Source of the DNA: Prosopocoilus inquinatus
Taxonomy: Eukaryota > Arthropoda > Insecta > Coleoptera > Lucanidae
Direction of reading: 5' to 3'
Length of the DNA: 64,000 nucleotides
Assembly: GCA_036172665.1 (NCBI GenBank)
Contig: CM069874.1
Span: 51,814,707 to 51,878,706, forward strand
Of this stretch, positions 42,817 to 55,339 are shown piece by piece. Under the pieces are notes generated by a model. It was given only the letters and a program-made list of their open reading frames with translations, did no database searches and was not told the origin of the DNA. Position numbers and translations under genes: made by a program. Numbering within the stretch: the first letter of the stretch is position 1; every line of letters starts with the position of its first letter.

Positions 42817-44169
42817 CCGGCTGTTTCAGACCACCCGTCTCACCCATTTTTCTCAAACATTACAAATTAGAAAAGAAATGTAATAACAAAAGTCTATAAG
42901 ACGCATTTAAAGGCGATATGATTATCTTTCAAGGTCAACCGGAAGTAGGTATATCAGAGACCACCTTTTAAAAATTAAGTCGAAACATACTTGGAATTGG
43001 GGACCATCAAGTAGGATTTTGTAAAAAGAAACGACTTTTACTTGAGCAAATTTTTAATAGCTTCAAATCATAAGCGTACCTGCATTGTTTTAGGAGGTTT
43101 GAAACTTTACAATGTTTGATCAGGATTAGAGATAAACATGTTTGAAGACCATTTATTTCTTAATCATTCATTGTTTTGTTGCTTTAAAACGTTACAACGG
43201 TCGATAGACCTCGGAGACTGATAGATTTGACATTTTTAAAGCATTTTTAAATTCATAAATATTCAAAATGTCCGCCATCTTAATTAATATAATTTTTATA
43301 TTCGACGTTAGTGGCTTTACTACGGTGTAATAAGTGACGGATGGTTCAAATTCATCTGAACTAGCGATTGCTTTTGATCATTCATAATCAGGGAAAAGAA
43401 TTCAGGCCACTTAATGTTGAACGCTTCTTATGTCGAATGTATTATTTACTTCTGCCACCTTTCCGCGGCTCCGATGCATCAAATTGTTATTAAATGAGAG
43501 GGGAAGGAATGCAATGCAAGCGTTCTCCTTTGGCAGAGATTATTGTGGGCTGGACTGTTACAGTCCAGTTTAAATTTTCGTACTGTTCGGGAAACAAGTG
43601 GCCCGAATTCTTTTCTCTGTTTATAATAATTGGGAAAGTGATTGTTTTTAAAGTTAAATTATTTTCGTTTTTATTGTTTCAACATTCTGATTTTTCATAG
43701 CTCTTTCTATGTTTAATTAAATTTCTTTGTTATTTTTTCTTTTAACTGTATTGTGGTGATAGACATTTTGAGCATTGAAGAATTTTCATGATTTAAAAAC
43801 ATCAAACATGTTTATCTCAAATCCTTAGCAAACATTATAAAATTTAAAGAAGTACGATTAAGATTACAGATAGCCATGTTCTTGGCATCATTTAATTTTT
43901 TTCTCGAAAACTATTTAATATATTAAACGTTTTATCAAGTAAAAGTTGTTTAATTTAAAAAATTATGTCAATGATACCCAACTCGACATATATTCCTACC
44001 TAAAATTTCAAAGTTCGTCTCTGATACACCAACTTCCGGTTGGCCTTGAAACATAATTATATCGCCTTTAAATGCTTCATATAGCCTTTTGCTATTAATT
44101 TTTTCGCAAGTACCTATGACTTCTAATTTTCGAGAAAAACAGGTGGGACAGATGGTCTGAAACAACCTG
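42817..44169. mobile_element. Long-TIR TA-target element carrying a nested MITE
   Basis: The left end CCGGCTGTTTCAGACCACCC (42817) mirrors the right end GGTCTGAAACAACCTG (44169), and arm similarity runs about 350 bp inward (AAAGGCGATATGATTAT; AACCGGAAGTAGG; TTTGATCAGGATTAGAGATA against its inverted form near 43810-43850). TA lies on both sides (42815-42816 and 44170-44171). A hAT MITE at 43389-43619 sits inside. No transposase. Confidence 0.75.
43389..43619. mobile_element. hAT MITE, 231 bp, nested
   Basis: CAGGGAAAAGAATTCAGGCC at the left is mirrored by GGCCCGAATTCTTTTCTCTG at the right. Flanking octamers TTCATAAT (43381-43388) and TTTATAAT (43620-43627) match at seven of eight positions. 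It is related to 61629-61848. Confidence 0.75.
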
Positions 44170-44171
44170 TA

Positions 44172-44907
44172 TATTAAGTTTTCAATTAATTTTTTGTAAT
44201 TAAGTTGCAATCCATTTAAGTGGGATCATATAAAAGAGCAAGTCGATGATTGTATCTTCAAATATGTTTTAAAGAAAAATAAACAAAATAGTAATGAAAA
44301 CACTTCATCCAATGTACTTTGTAAGACTCCTATAATTTGTTCTCGTGTTGTACATATCTAGTGCGCTCGATTTGAGAATTAGTTATTGGTTTGATCATTT
44401 GCCTTTCAATATTTTTTTTAGAAATTTCATGTCATATTTTTCACATTCAACTCGTCAGCAATTTTGTTGCAACGCCATTTCTTTACACTAAGTTTCCATA
44501 AAGTTCAGTGGGGTTCGTATTCGGCAGTTCAATCAATGCCGTTAGCTGCGGCTGCGAGCGAATTACTGGATGTTATTTCTTCTTCAGACTAGTATACTTT
44601 TAAAGTAAATTAAAAAAAAGAAATATAGAAAATCACGTTCGAAAGCGTTCATATGAATCTGAACACCAATCCAGGCGTAAAAATTTCAACTCTTCTTACA
44701 TAAAGCGACGTCCATCACCAAGAGGAAAAACGAACCTGGAACTACAATATTCCAGCCAACCTAGGTAGGCAACTGCTGAATGTTTTTGACTAAATAATAT
44801 TTATTTTATATTTGTCTATTGAATTTTAAACGAAACATTATCTTGACATCTTCTGATCAAAATTTTAAAAGGTTTTTAACTTTTCTTTCCTATTTTTTAC
44901 GTGGACG
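44172..44907. other. Intergenic DNA, nothing recognised
   Basis: AT-rich, no ORF with a domain, no repeat partner seen. Confidence 0.4.
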
Positions 44908-44910
44908 TAC

Positions 44911-45230
44911 CAGTAGAGGCTCGATACAGTGAACATACCATATATTGAACTACCCATTGCAGTGAACACAAAATATTTGCATTAACCTCTGAATAGAGAA
45001 CAAACTGTGCCTCGCTAGAATGAATGGCACAAACCGTACATACATAGGGACTTCCCCAAAAGCATGATGGTGCGCAAACAACTGTTTATTACACAGTTAG
45101 CTTTCGCAGTGGTTTAGTACGTGTATAACGTCATAGGTGGGGTGCTTCTACCAGCACTCTAAACAGTGAACAGCCACGGTGGAGTGACAAAGCCGTTCCT
45201 CAATTAGTTCACTGTATCGAGACTCTACTG
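44911..45230. mobile_element. TA-target MITE, pogo/Tigger-like ends
   Basis: CAGTAGAGGCTCGATACAGT at 44911 is mirrored by ACTGTATCGAGACTCTACTG ending at 45230. TA follows at 45231-45232; on the left TA (44908-44909) is separated by one C. CAGTAGAGTCTCG-type ends are known from pogo/Tigger elements. Non-coding, 320 bp. Confidence 0.7.
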
Positions 45231-45249
45231 TATTAGTATATTCCTCTCT

Positions 45250-47360
45250 GTCACATTACTGATTTAAAAGAAGATGGTATTCTAAAAACTATTAAGCTCC
45301 TCAAAAACTCAATGACTTCTGGCACTGATCCTGTTCCGAGTTTTCTGATTCGAGATAGTGCTTCTGTCTTCGCTTTGCCTTTGCGTATTATTTTTAATTT
45401 AGCTTTAGCTACTAGTACTTATCCTGATATAAGGAAATTGTCGAAAGTCTGTCCGATTCTAATAAACGGTGATCCTTCTATCCTTACTAACTATAGGCCC
45501 ATTTCGATCCTGTCTAACTTTGGCAAAATTTTTGAGAAATTATTATATTCTAACGTTTATTCCGTAATTAAGAATTCAATTTCACCCTATCAGCATGGGT
45601 TCATGGAGAAGCGTTCTACAGTGTCAAACCTGACATATTTTACTCAACGTCTTTCTACCGTCCTTAATGCGCAAGGTCAAATTGATGTAGTATACACGGA
45701 CATGTCCAAGGCTTTCGATAGAATTGATCGTAGCGTTATGATTCAAAAATTGAACAGCTTCGGCTTCAGTAAACCACTCTTTTTGTTTTTCATATTGCCA
45801 CGATTACGGAAAATTTGAAAATCGTATTTAATTAATTTAAAATGTATTTTTTCCGATGCAATACGAGTTATTTGCTGATAAGCGGTTTGCTGGTGCAACG
45901 ACTCGATGAGGCGATGAACTTGTAGCGTGAATCCGCAAAGTTGCAAATACGCAAATAACTAGAGCATTGTATAAGTGTTTTAACACAATCAATTAATTCA
46001 CGATTTAATAGAAATGACTGATTGGAAACAACGTGAAAATCCTGACATCACCTTTTCAGCAACCGAGCAAAGTACGGGTTCAATTAAAGTTTTGCGGAAT
46101 TTGGTCATGACGTCACGTACATTGGCAGTATAAAAGATGTGCGTAATTTGTAAAAGATATCATTTAATCTGATCGTCGTCGTAGGATACAGTTATCTGTA
46201 TTTCTGACCTTTAAACAATAAAGGTAATCCTTGTTGTTTTAATGAGTTAGTTTGCAGTTTCTCTGTTACTTCCTTTTCACCCCCAAGCTACGCAACCCCC
46301 GCGTCTGAACGCCGACAGCTCGTAACCTGCTGGAGACGACCGACGTGTGACAATATCATACCTTAGCAACAGAATCCACAATGTTAGGTACAATGGTTTT
46401 TGTTCTTCACCCTTTGTAGCCACATCTGGAGTTCCTCAGGGCTCCATTTTAGGACCCTTGCTTTTTAACATGTATATAAATGATTTATCTAACAACTTAA
46501 CTTGTGAGAGGCTGTTATTTGCGGATGACTTAAAGCTATGGTCCGTTATAAATTCTCATGATGATCATTTGGAACTTCAGAATAACTTAAATATCATTCA
46601 TAAGTGCTGCTCAGATAACTTTATTAGTATGAATGTTTCTAAATGTAAAATTATGTCCTTTACTCGCAAGCGTCATCCATTAGTTTTCAACTACATGTTC
46701 GGTGGCACTTATCTCTCTCGTACTAACCTTATTAAAGTCTTAGGTATTTTCTTTGACTCGGCACTGTCAATCTCTGAACACATCACTTTCATGATCTCTA
46801 CTGCTTGGAAATTGTTGGGATTTATCCTTCGCAATTGCAGGCAGTTTACTAATATGAAAGCTCTCAAGCCCCTTTATTTTTCTTTTACCCGCTCTAAACT
46901 TGAATATGGGTCCGTTGTATGGTCTCCCATATATCAACAGCACATCCGCAGCATCGAATCCGTTCAGCGTAAATTCCTAAAATTCCTTCACTTTAGAACT
47001 GAGGGCATATATCCAGAGCGAGGTTCTGATCAGCATATTTTATTGAAAAAATTCGAACTTCAATCGCTGGAACTTCGGCGTTCACAAGCCAGTTTGCGTT
47101 CTTGTATAATTTACTTCATAACAAAATTGATTGTTCACCCTTGTTAAGCGACATCACTTGGGATGTCCCTCGTATGTGTTCTAGAAGCAATGTCACTTTT
47201 TCTATCTTAACTAGTAAGACCAATCTTTTAGTGAAATTTTCTTCTTTTTGTTATGTGTCATACATTTAATAAAATTTCATGTTCATGGGACATTAATTTC
47301 GATAGCCTAACTGAAACACTTAGGGAATTTAATATTTCTTTTGAGTATGTGCATGTTCAC
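45250..47360 (+). pseudogene. Reverse transcriptase, interrupted by LTR insertion
   Basis: Motifs in order: SMTSGTDPVPSFLIRD, TNYRPISILSNFGKIFEKLL, YQHGFMEKRSTVSNL, VVYTDMSKAFDRIDRSVM (AFD catalytic region) before the insertion; then GVPQGSILGPLLFNMYINDL, RLLFADDLKLWS (FADD at 46518-46529), the thumb, LEYGSVVWSP and SVQRKFLKFLHFRTEGIYPERG after it. The two halves are in the same frame once the 556-bp insertion and one ATAT are disregarded, so the frame was probably still open there when the LTR landed. A separate frameshift near 47095-47110 moves the C-terminal LLSDITWDVPRMCSRS block to another frame. Confidence 0.85.
45797..46352 (+). mobile_element. Solo LTR, gypsy-like, 556 bp
   Basis: It begins TGCCACGATTACGG and ends GACGTGTGACA (TG…CA ends). 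It is flanked by ATAT at 45793-45796 and 46353-46356, a 4-bp duplication typical of gypsy-class integrases. TATAAAAG at 46129-46136 and AATAAA at 46217-46222 give the plus strand as the transcribed direction. No internal region remains, so it arose by LTR-LTR recombination. A partial relative is at 39401-39822. Confidence 0.85.
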
Positions 47361-47491
47361 TGATTTTTGATCTCTGTTACTATTGTTTAGTTCTATCTTA
47401 CTTAGTCATTTGCTTACCCTTAGTATTAAATAATTAATTTTCTGTGTAGGCAAAGCGGTATTCCTTTTGAATTTAGAATAAAATTTTACTA

Positions 47492-47823
47492 TAGTCGGGC
47501 CGCCGAAGAAACGGAGTAATAAAACTGCGTGATATACACGTGATTGCTGTTTCTGTGAGCTAAGTACCTATAGATTTACACTAGCCTACAGTGTCGGTCA
47601 CTCAGCAGAGTAACAACGTGATCATATTTCCAGTAGTTCCAGTATTTTTCCTTTTTTTTAACAAATTGGCGTTATTATTAATCAGTCTTTCTTAAGACTT
47701 AATTTAATATTTGAATAAAATAGTGGTAAGTGGTAATTTCTGGTGTTTGATGTAAATACGGCTTTCCGTGTCGGTGTCACAAGAGCAGCGCGTGATCACT
47801 CCGTTTCTTCGGCGGCCCGACCA
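47492..47823. mobile_element. TA-target MITE, 332 bp
   Basis: TAGTCGGGCCGCCGAAGAAA at the left is mirrored at the right by TTCTTCGGCGGCCCGACCA. The TIR continues as CGGAGT. TA on both sides (47490-47491 and 47824-47825). It landed immediately next to the 3' end of the non-LTR element. Non-coding. Confidence 0.75.
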
Positions 47824-48059
47824 TAAAATAAAATGACTCTCGTTTGAAATTATGGAAATATACTATTTATTCATTCGTTTTTCTTCTTACTTCCTATATA
47901 ATTAGCTCATTTTTAATCGAATTATTTTTTTATTCACCTCCATATTTTAAATGATACAATTTGATTTTTCTCATTTTTAAATATTATATTTAATAATAGT
48001 AAAACATGAGTTATATAGTTATTTTTAACGTCTTGTATCACTGATCTAAGTTAAAGCGA

Positions 48060-48297
48060 TTGTCTTTTGTTTGTGAGATTTGTTCTTGTCTTTGTTTGTT
48101 ACTTGCCCAAAGAATATTGTTTGTGTCCTTTTTCTTTTGTTTAAGCGATCGATTTTTTTCTTCAACTTTCCAGGCTTTCTTTCCATTTTTTTTTTTTTTT
48201 TTTTAGTTTTGCGTCTCTCTTTTTGTATTTTGTCCTGTAATTGGATATTTGTAGCTGTTGGGCAATAAACATATATTATTGTTATATTATTAGTAAG
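48060..48297 (+). repeat. LINE 3' UTR fragment
   Basis: T-rich sequence ending GTAGCTGTTGGGCAATAAAC and an ATT-rich tail. The same GTTGGGCAA block and tail occur at the 3' end of the minus-strand element at 63300. Only the UTR is present. Confidence 0.5.
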
Positions 48298-48371
48298 TAA
48301 GGTCTTTCCTTTTTTTTCGTTATTTTAAGCTTTAATGCAAATAAATGCAATTTATTACGTCAACGTAAATA

Positions 48372-49544
48372 CAGGGTCATTCATAATAAGTGTCCTTCAC
48401 GTTAGAAGCGTATTTTTTAAGGCCATACAAGTCCCAAATTGGAAGAGAAAAATTTATCGGAGACATTTCGAAAATCAACGTCTTTTATGCTCCAAATGGA
48501 AACCGTTTGAGTAGCACCGATGATTATTAGAATGCGATGCGCAATATGTTTTTAAAATCGGGTTGACTATTAACTATCTATGTTTCAGAAACTGTGTCAC
48601 TGTGTCAACAAAAAGTAAATGTAATGTAACTTACGATTTTTGTAACAGATATTCGATGTGACTTTCTTGTTATGCGGTCATTCACACGATTGATGAATAG
48701 GCCGCCATACACAACGCGCCTTAGAGCTAGCTTATTCGACCAAATTTAACTTATTATTTAATTTATTAAAACTGCAGTTACTTCTGGATGCACGTTTGGA
48801 CTCGCGTACTTAAAGCGCAAGGTTTTTCTTCTTTGCACGAGCAAGTCTGCGTACCGAGTATGCTACCACACAAGAGCGTTCACCAGTTTTGTGTGAACGT
48901 CAGCCCAATGAATCACGTACGCCGGGCAGTGGTTCACATTGTTTTGATTTCTTTTGTTCCACCAAAAACGCAATTTCCTCAAACGGAGTCAACTGATTTA
49001 TTTGTAATGTTTGATAATGATTCATTTAACTTTAATTCGATTAATTATCTCGCACATGAAGCAATTGCAAATAGGTAAAACACTGTGGTAATACGTTCGA
49101 TTAAAAAAAAAAAAACCTAAGGGGCCGCTGTTGGCACTAAGAGCACATCATTCAATTCTTCTTACGACAAGTAATATTAAAATGCACGGTTTTCGCTAAA
49201 TTTCTATGAATTGATACGCACGATGCACGAACATGATTCTACGGACAAATTTTTTATTGTATCCCTTCTTACATCATAAAAAAATCAACTTCATTGTTCG
49301 CATTATGCAATCCTTCCTCATAGAGTCGTAAACAAATCGTTTTACAGTTTCAGTTCAAGGTTAAATGATCGTGTTTTGTATTTTTTTCTCGGAAGTCTAT
49401 TGCTGTGACCACCAACATGTTTACATGTGAATTTTTAATTCCATTTTATTTCAAAAACCACGCAAGTTAGACCCCCTATGTCTACAGTTATTTGCTCTGT
49501 TTTTTCAAAGACTATCTGTGGTTAACTTATTCTGAATCATCCTG
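48372..49544 (+). mobile_element. TA-target nonautonomous DNA transposon, family A copy 2
   Basis: The left end CAGGGTCATTCATAATAAGT and the right end ACTTATTCTGAATCATCCTG are inverted copies. TA flanks (48370-48371 and 49545-49546). It is homologous, in opposite orientation, to 9547-10406, but about 310 bp longer. An internal ORF at 48788-49078 parallels that at 10112-10306. No recognisable transposase. Confidence 0.75.
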
Positions 49545-49546
49545 TA

Positions 49547-52500
49547 TATCGATTACGATTACTTCTTGATAAACATCCTTGGTTGAATGTTATTCAAGAA
49601 AAGCATTTACTTCTTTGTTAGTCGAAGCCAGTAACTATTTTCATACGATTCCCACACAAATAAAATTTTTGAAAATACCACAGCTGATACCTTCGGTTTT
49701 AAAGTGTTATGACACTCGTAACGAGAGGAGAAACCGAAAGCGGCATTTAATCACGAGCTGTAAATTATGTCCGCAAATCATTCATCCTGACAGTAAATCT
49801 ATCTCCGTACTAAATCAGCGTCTCATGAGCTCACGATTTGCCCAAGCAATTTCGCCTGCCATTATGGAGAGGATAACATGAGGTGGATACGTGTGTGCGC
49901 CGCTTAAATCGAAACGCCCGGCACGTCTCGGCGCACTGCAGAATTAAAATTACATTCGAGGGTGCTTTCCAATAAGGCGCACCGAAGGGATGGGTGTATT
50001 TAGCAGGGTTGTTGTTGTTATTATTATACGGGGATAATGGTGCATCTGCTAACTGTCTGAGAGGCCACTCCCCGTTCGCTTTGGATCCCGGACGTGGTTG
50101 AACGGGATCGTTATTGAACAAGTTTTGAATGCGTTTCGGAAGAAACATGCATTTTTTTATGCTGTTATAAGCTGGTTTTAGTTAAACGCTTTTAATAACC
50201 ATTAACTGGAAAATACTTTGCAAGCAACTTTTAAAGTGTTCAGTTCATGGAGATTGATTATTTTACTAATTTTCTTTAAAGAAATCATTTTTAAAATAGT
50301 TTCTCGTAAAGGAAAAGAAATACATTTATCGTTGCATGTCGTTAACTACAATTTTTTTAAATTAACTGTCGACGTACTACAGTACAAATAAGTCTTTAAC
50401 TACTTTTGCTAGTTAAAAATTTAGCACTTATTTTGCAAACACCCTGCACATTACCTGAAACAATTACCTTAAGTCGTACATGTTTTCTTCTTTCTAGACA
50501 TTTTTCCTTGCAAGAAAAACTATTTGCTTTTTTCTTTTTAGAATCTTGCTATACATCATCAATATTCATCTTAACAAATCCGTGATTAATACTATACTCT
50601 TTTATAGTTATTGTTTTCAAAACCTGCAAGACTTTAACATGCACAGTAACATTTTTTCTACTTTCAATTAGTCTCGTAACGAATTGTGCTCACTCAACCC
50701 ATATGAAAACGCTTCAATAATAACTTAATCCAATCACTCAACTGAACCAATCAATATAATTTTTTTGTTATTTGAACAAGTTTTGATTGCATTTCGGAAG
50801 CCATATGCATTTCTTTAAGCTATTATATGCAAATGAACCTATAGTTTTTGATGTAAACAAAATCAATCAACGCTTTGCTTCTGGTATATACAGGGTGTAT
50901 TTTACTGTGTGCAAATAAAAAAAAACCTCAGCGTAAGTACATGAAATACTACGTACTGTGCGTATTTTCCGGTGGTTACCGTAATATAGCCAAAAAAATT
51001 CGGAGATACCACTTGTTCGGAACTTCTGAAATGTGCGAGAAAGAAATATTTAGCAAGGTCAAAGACGCTTTCCTCTCAGTATGAACACTCCCACCGATGC
51101 CGCGCCCGATCATCAACGCAGCGTTTCGTAATACATAATAATCACTGATATCGTTTATTAATTATTTTATTTAAAATTTTAATTCACTAAGCGAAGTAAT
51201 GTTACACTTATTTGTTCTACGATATCAACTATCGATAAATAAATCCGAAAATTTATGTTTTTCCTTCTCCCTGTTACGTAAATCAACCCTTGCTAATCTC
51301 ATTGTCACCTATGAAAGCATTACTTACGGTCTATGGAAAAAAGTAAATGTCAAATTTTGATAAAAGTATTAAAAAAAATATAAGGAATGTGAAATTACAA
51401 TTTATTTGTACCTCGCTTTTAAGTTGTTCGGCAATAACGAACCACATGCGACATTCGCAGCCTCTTGAATTGCACTAATCTACAATTTGAAAATACTTAA
51501 ACTTGGAGTGAAGTTACATTTATTTATTTTAATAAATCCAGGCGCATTGTGAACGCGTTAAAAATGTTTTGATTTACCGGATGATTTACGATATCGTTCA
51601 TGCACAAGGTCAAGTTAAATACTGTTATCTTCGCGTTGTCATTCAACAATCGGCCGCGAGATTTAGGCCACCATCCACTCACTAGTTATGCCAGCAGCTC
51701 TCGAACGGTTTGATGAAAATCTGCCACGGCATTTTTCTCGAAAACTATTTATATATTTAACATTTTGTTAAGGACACATATTTCATCTCCTAAAATTTCA
51801 CAATTCCACGCAATGAAATTGAAACAGCGAAAATCATTTTGTGCACTACAGTATGGTGCACGAATTAATTTTGATTTTTACATAGCAGAAATTATTTTGA
51901 AATTGCTTAAGACGAAGAAAATGTTTGAATTAAGAAATACTAGAAAAGAAAAGAACATAATATATAGGAGTACGATTTATAATCTCGAATTTTCCCCTTT
52001 TCCTAATTAATTACACTTACTTACTTTGGAAAATTACTCGGGCTGAACAGTTTCTGATTTTGAAATTCATTTTTTCAATGACGGAATAGTCACAAATTTG
52101 AGCATGCACTCTAAAGCTAATATTATAGTCATCTATTCTGCTTACCATTTATTATATTAAATTAAATGAAACGTCTGCAGGCAATTTAAATTATTTATTT
52201 ACCACAACCGGGTTCATCTTGTTTAGGCATTTTACCTTAAAATAAATTAATGATTTAAAACAAGTACATAAAACTAAACTAAATTACTTACAAGTATATT
52301 AAATGTATAATAAATTAATTTTATAAAAAAAATAGACCTGTGAATATTGGTTGCAGTCAATAAACATTTTTTTTTTAATTTTTAATTTTAAATTTAAATA
52401 ATATTAATTTCATGTCTAAAATCAGTTGAACTCTTATGGATTGAAAAATGCGGTAAAAAATGATTGAAATATTGCAAATTATATTCATAAGGATGAAAAA

Positions 52501-53016
52501 AATGGTATTTAATACAATTGTTAGTGTATGTCGGTTACCTACGTATTTTATATTTAATTTTGTTACATAATTTTGAGATTGTTAAATCTGGAAAATTAAT
52601 TAGTTAATTTTATTCGATGTCTAAAGTGAATTTTATATCACCACAAAGAGGCAGTTCAGTTAAGTTTCAACGTTGGGCGCAATTGTTAGGTTGATTTTAG
52701 AGATTGTTATAATTTACTACATAACTAACAGACGACAAAAAATTTAAAAGTTGGCCCCAATCGTTACTAACTAGTTGCTATTTTAATAAAATTAAAAAAA
52801 ATAAATGACCAATAGGAGAACCACGTTCTTTTATAACTTTAACGAATTTGCCGCCTATCAATAAAAATACAGTATAGTTATTGTTTTAATAAATAAAAAA
52901 AGAACACATATAACTGACTAGTAAGAGAGTTATATTCTTTTACAACATTGCATGTACCGCCCATCAAAGAAAAAATAGAAAATAGTAAATTATTTAAAGA
53001 AGAAATAGGTGCATTA
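49547..53016. other. Intergenic DNA with a GC-balanced island (about 49690-50150)
   Basis: About 49690-50150 is GC-balanced, non-repetitive and non-coding in texture (CGAAACGCCCGGCACGTCTC); an ORF at 49579-49881 has no recognisable motif. A TIR-type end TATACAGGGTGTATTTTACT lies at about 50886. At 51735-51770 a fragment (TTTTTCTCGAAAACTATTTA) matches part of the 42817 element. The rest to 53016 is very AT-rich and blank. Confidence 0.35.
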
Positions 53017-53018
53017 TA

Positions 53019-53711
53019 CAGGCTTTTCATGGGAAGCCAGTACAACAGCTAACTTCCTTATTTGTATTTTTAGGAAGTAAGAAAAAAGAAAAGTTTGAGG
53101 ACCTTTCCTCCTCGATGTTATGGTCCCTTCGGGAAAACAAATGACTGTCAAAATATAATATTGACGGGAGTTATTAGGGGCATAACTGGCAAGGTAAAAG
53201 TTTTTTGTATACTTTCTTGAAAACATAAAGTTCAATTTAAATTAAAGTTGAAAATTATTGAAAATCTGTCATTTGTTTCTCCAAAGATAGATCAAGGTTT
53301 TTCTACTAAATCAGTTATATACTATTTTATAAATGATATAGTAACAAAATCTTGACTGTTCACGGTAAATGAGTACAACAGCTAACTTTTTTTATTTGAA
53401 ATTTCACGATGCAGCTTAAATTAGAAAAGTTTCGGGACTTCCCCTGCTCGATTTTATGGTAGCTTTGGAAAATATTTTAGAAACATAATTAATTTGACAT
53501 GCTGAACGCGATGCGATGATAAAAAAACCTAACATTCCGTTTAAAAAAGTTGAAAACAACTGAAAATCTCGAAGACCTGATAGCCATCTGTTTTCCCGCA
53601 GATGACATAAAATCGAAAAGGGAAGGTCCTAAAACTTTTCTAATTTAAGTTACTTCGTAAAACTACAAATGAGAAAGTTAGCTATTGTGGCGGCTTCCCA
53701 TGAACACCCTG
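53019..53711. mobile_element. TA-target MITE with a third, internal copy of its end
   Basis: Left CAGGCTTTTCATGGGAAGCC is mirrored by GGCTTCCCATGAACACCCTG at the right. TA on both sides (53017-53018 and 53712-53713). The subterminal block (GTACAACAGCTAACTT … CTCGAT..TATGGT) occurs at 53035-53115, again directly at 53370-53460, and inverted at the right end. A weak relative of the block is at 41960-42000. Non-coding. Confidence 0.75.
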
Positions 53712-53713
53712 TA

Positions 53714-54318
53714 TACATATTATAAAAATTGTCAACACATCTTCCATAAAATTTAATGAACTTCTTAAGAGTATTTGAAAAAATATAATTTAATTACAAT
53801 TAATTCATGAACAAAACAGCTAAAAAAGGACAACGAGATGAAAATATGAGATAAATGAAAAATTTAAATTGTCTACACACATTTGATTTAATTTAACAAT
53901 TATGTTTTATAATCAATTGGTTAATTAATATCTTAAAACCGATACACTTTGAATTTGAAACGTATTTCAATTATTGTCATTGTGGATTTTACAAACAAAT
54001 CTAAACATGTTAAAGATATGTTGTCAAGCATAAAATAAAACACATAACCTCAAGGAGAAGAAACTAGTACCTAATAAAAATGAAACATTAGGAAATAAAT
54101 GTATGAAAGTAAGAAGAAAGAGTAAGAAGAAAGAGTAAGAAGAAAGATAGTGTCCCGTTTTTCCTCGGTAAGCGTGAACTTCTAGGTCTTCATTGATTAC
54201 CCTTTTCAAAGAACCTCTGGACAACTGCATTTGGCAAGCTATCCCTTTCCGTTTCTGGAAAGATTACGGTTAATTCATGTTTGAACCGACCGAGGTCTAC
54301 TACCTAGCAAAAGCCTCA
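53714..54318. other. Intergenic DNA, nothing recognised
   Basis: AT-rich. A short AAGAAAGAGTAAG tandem run lies at about 54110-54148. Confidence 0.45.
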
Positions 54319-54319
54319 T

Positions 54320-54870
54320 CCAGTGGCGGATTTAGCACTTTAGAGGCCCCAAGCGCAATTCAGTTTTGAGGTCCCTCTCTAAATATTTTCAGTATAATAA
54401 CAGAATGCATTCCAAGTGCACGTTTTTACTATAGCACTCGTCTTTGGAAAATCGAGACAATGTCCAAAAATTTCGGACTTTTTAAAACATTATTAAAAAA
54501 AAACTCTTAGAAAAGAAAGTTAGGTTTACAATGCAATAAAATATTCACCAATTTACTCGCGAAAGTCGCCAATTACTAAAACTGTATACTGTAAGTACCG
54601 ATCGTAGACTATACTCACAACATTTATGAATATTCGAACAATTAATTATATTATATAATTTTTTTTTTATCTCCAAATTGCTGCATAATTAATAATAATT
54701 CGAAAGGCAACGTTGTCTTTCACTGGTTGCCTACAGGCATCACATCAATTCTCTGGAAACAGTCACAGTGACAGATAAAGTATGACATTTATGCTGTGGT
54801 TGAGGTACGTTTCAAGATTCGAATGTCGTGGCCGAGGTACATTTCAAGATTTGCATGTTTGAATGTATTT
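54320..54870 (-). mobile_element. Partial hAT-like element, relative of 40803-41739
   Basis: CCAGTGGCGGATTTAGCA at 54320 is a hAT-type end. Internal blocks match the other copy in inverted orientation (GACTTTTTAAAACATTATTA; GAGGTACGTTTCAAGATT corresponds to its 32-bp repeat unit). The opposite end and a duplication were not found. Confidence 0.55.
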
Positions 54871-55313
54871 ATTAGACTAAAGCCCGATGTCATATTCGAA
54901 CTTTAAATTTAAAGTCACAGTCACTTGTCCAAAAAGATGCGAAAATGTAGTTATTTATACATCAGAATGTGACTTTTATTTTAAACTCGTATTATTAATT
55001 TCTGTCTGACAACTTCTCAACAGGATTTGAATATTGACTTGTGTTAAAGCGAAAAGAAGAAGTTTCAGTTTTATCTTCATCTTTCTTCTCAAAGTCCTTA
55101 ATGACAAATATTAATATTTTCAAGTTCTTCGCTGTTTTAAATTTACCTCACTTACATATTTTATCCTGCACTTTTTCTCAGTGGTCCTCTTTTCCTTTCA
55201 ATCTCCATTCCTTGTTTTACTATCCTCATAAATTATTTTCCTGATCCATTTTCATGACTTACCTATACTGACATACACTTCTATTTTTCATATAACATTG
55301 GCCTTAGGTTAAT
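54871..55313. other. No feature recognised
   Basis: T-rich sequence; the ORF at 55041-55244 lacks any domain pattern. Confidence 0.4.
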
Positions 55314-55339
55314 TTGAAGGTTTTCGGCGGCCTTCGTCC

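Larger units (their letters stand above)
45240..47480 (+). mobile_element. Non-LTR retrotransposon (CR1/Jockey type) split by a solo LTR
   Basis: A 5'-truncated LINE on the plus strand. Reverse-transcriptase sequence starts abruptly after the MITE at 45230, runs to 45796, resumes at 46353 and reaches the C-terminus near 47360, followed by a short 3' UTR with AATAAA near 47478. No endonuclease or ORF1 remains. Confidence 0.85.

Noticed and set aside
49579..49881. 100-codon ORF in a GC-balanced island
   Set aside because: No motif; it starts inside AT-rich flank and ends in the island. Could be a host exon, but nothing supports it.
54110..54148. AAGAAAGAGTAAG tandem run as a functional repeat
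   Set aside because: Three short units only, consistent with ordinary slippage.
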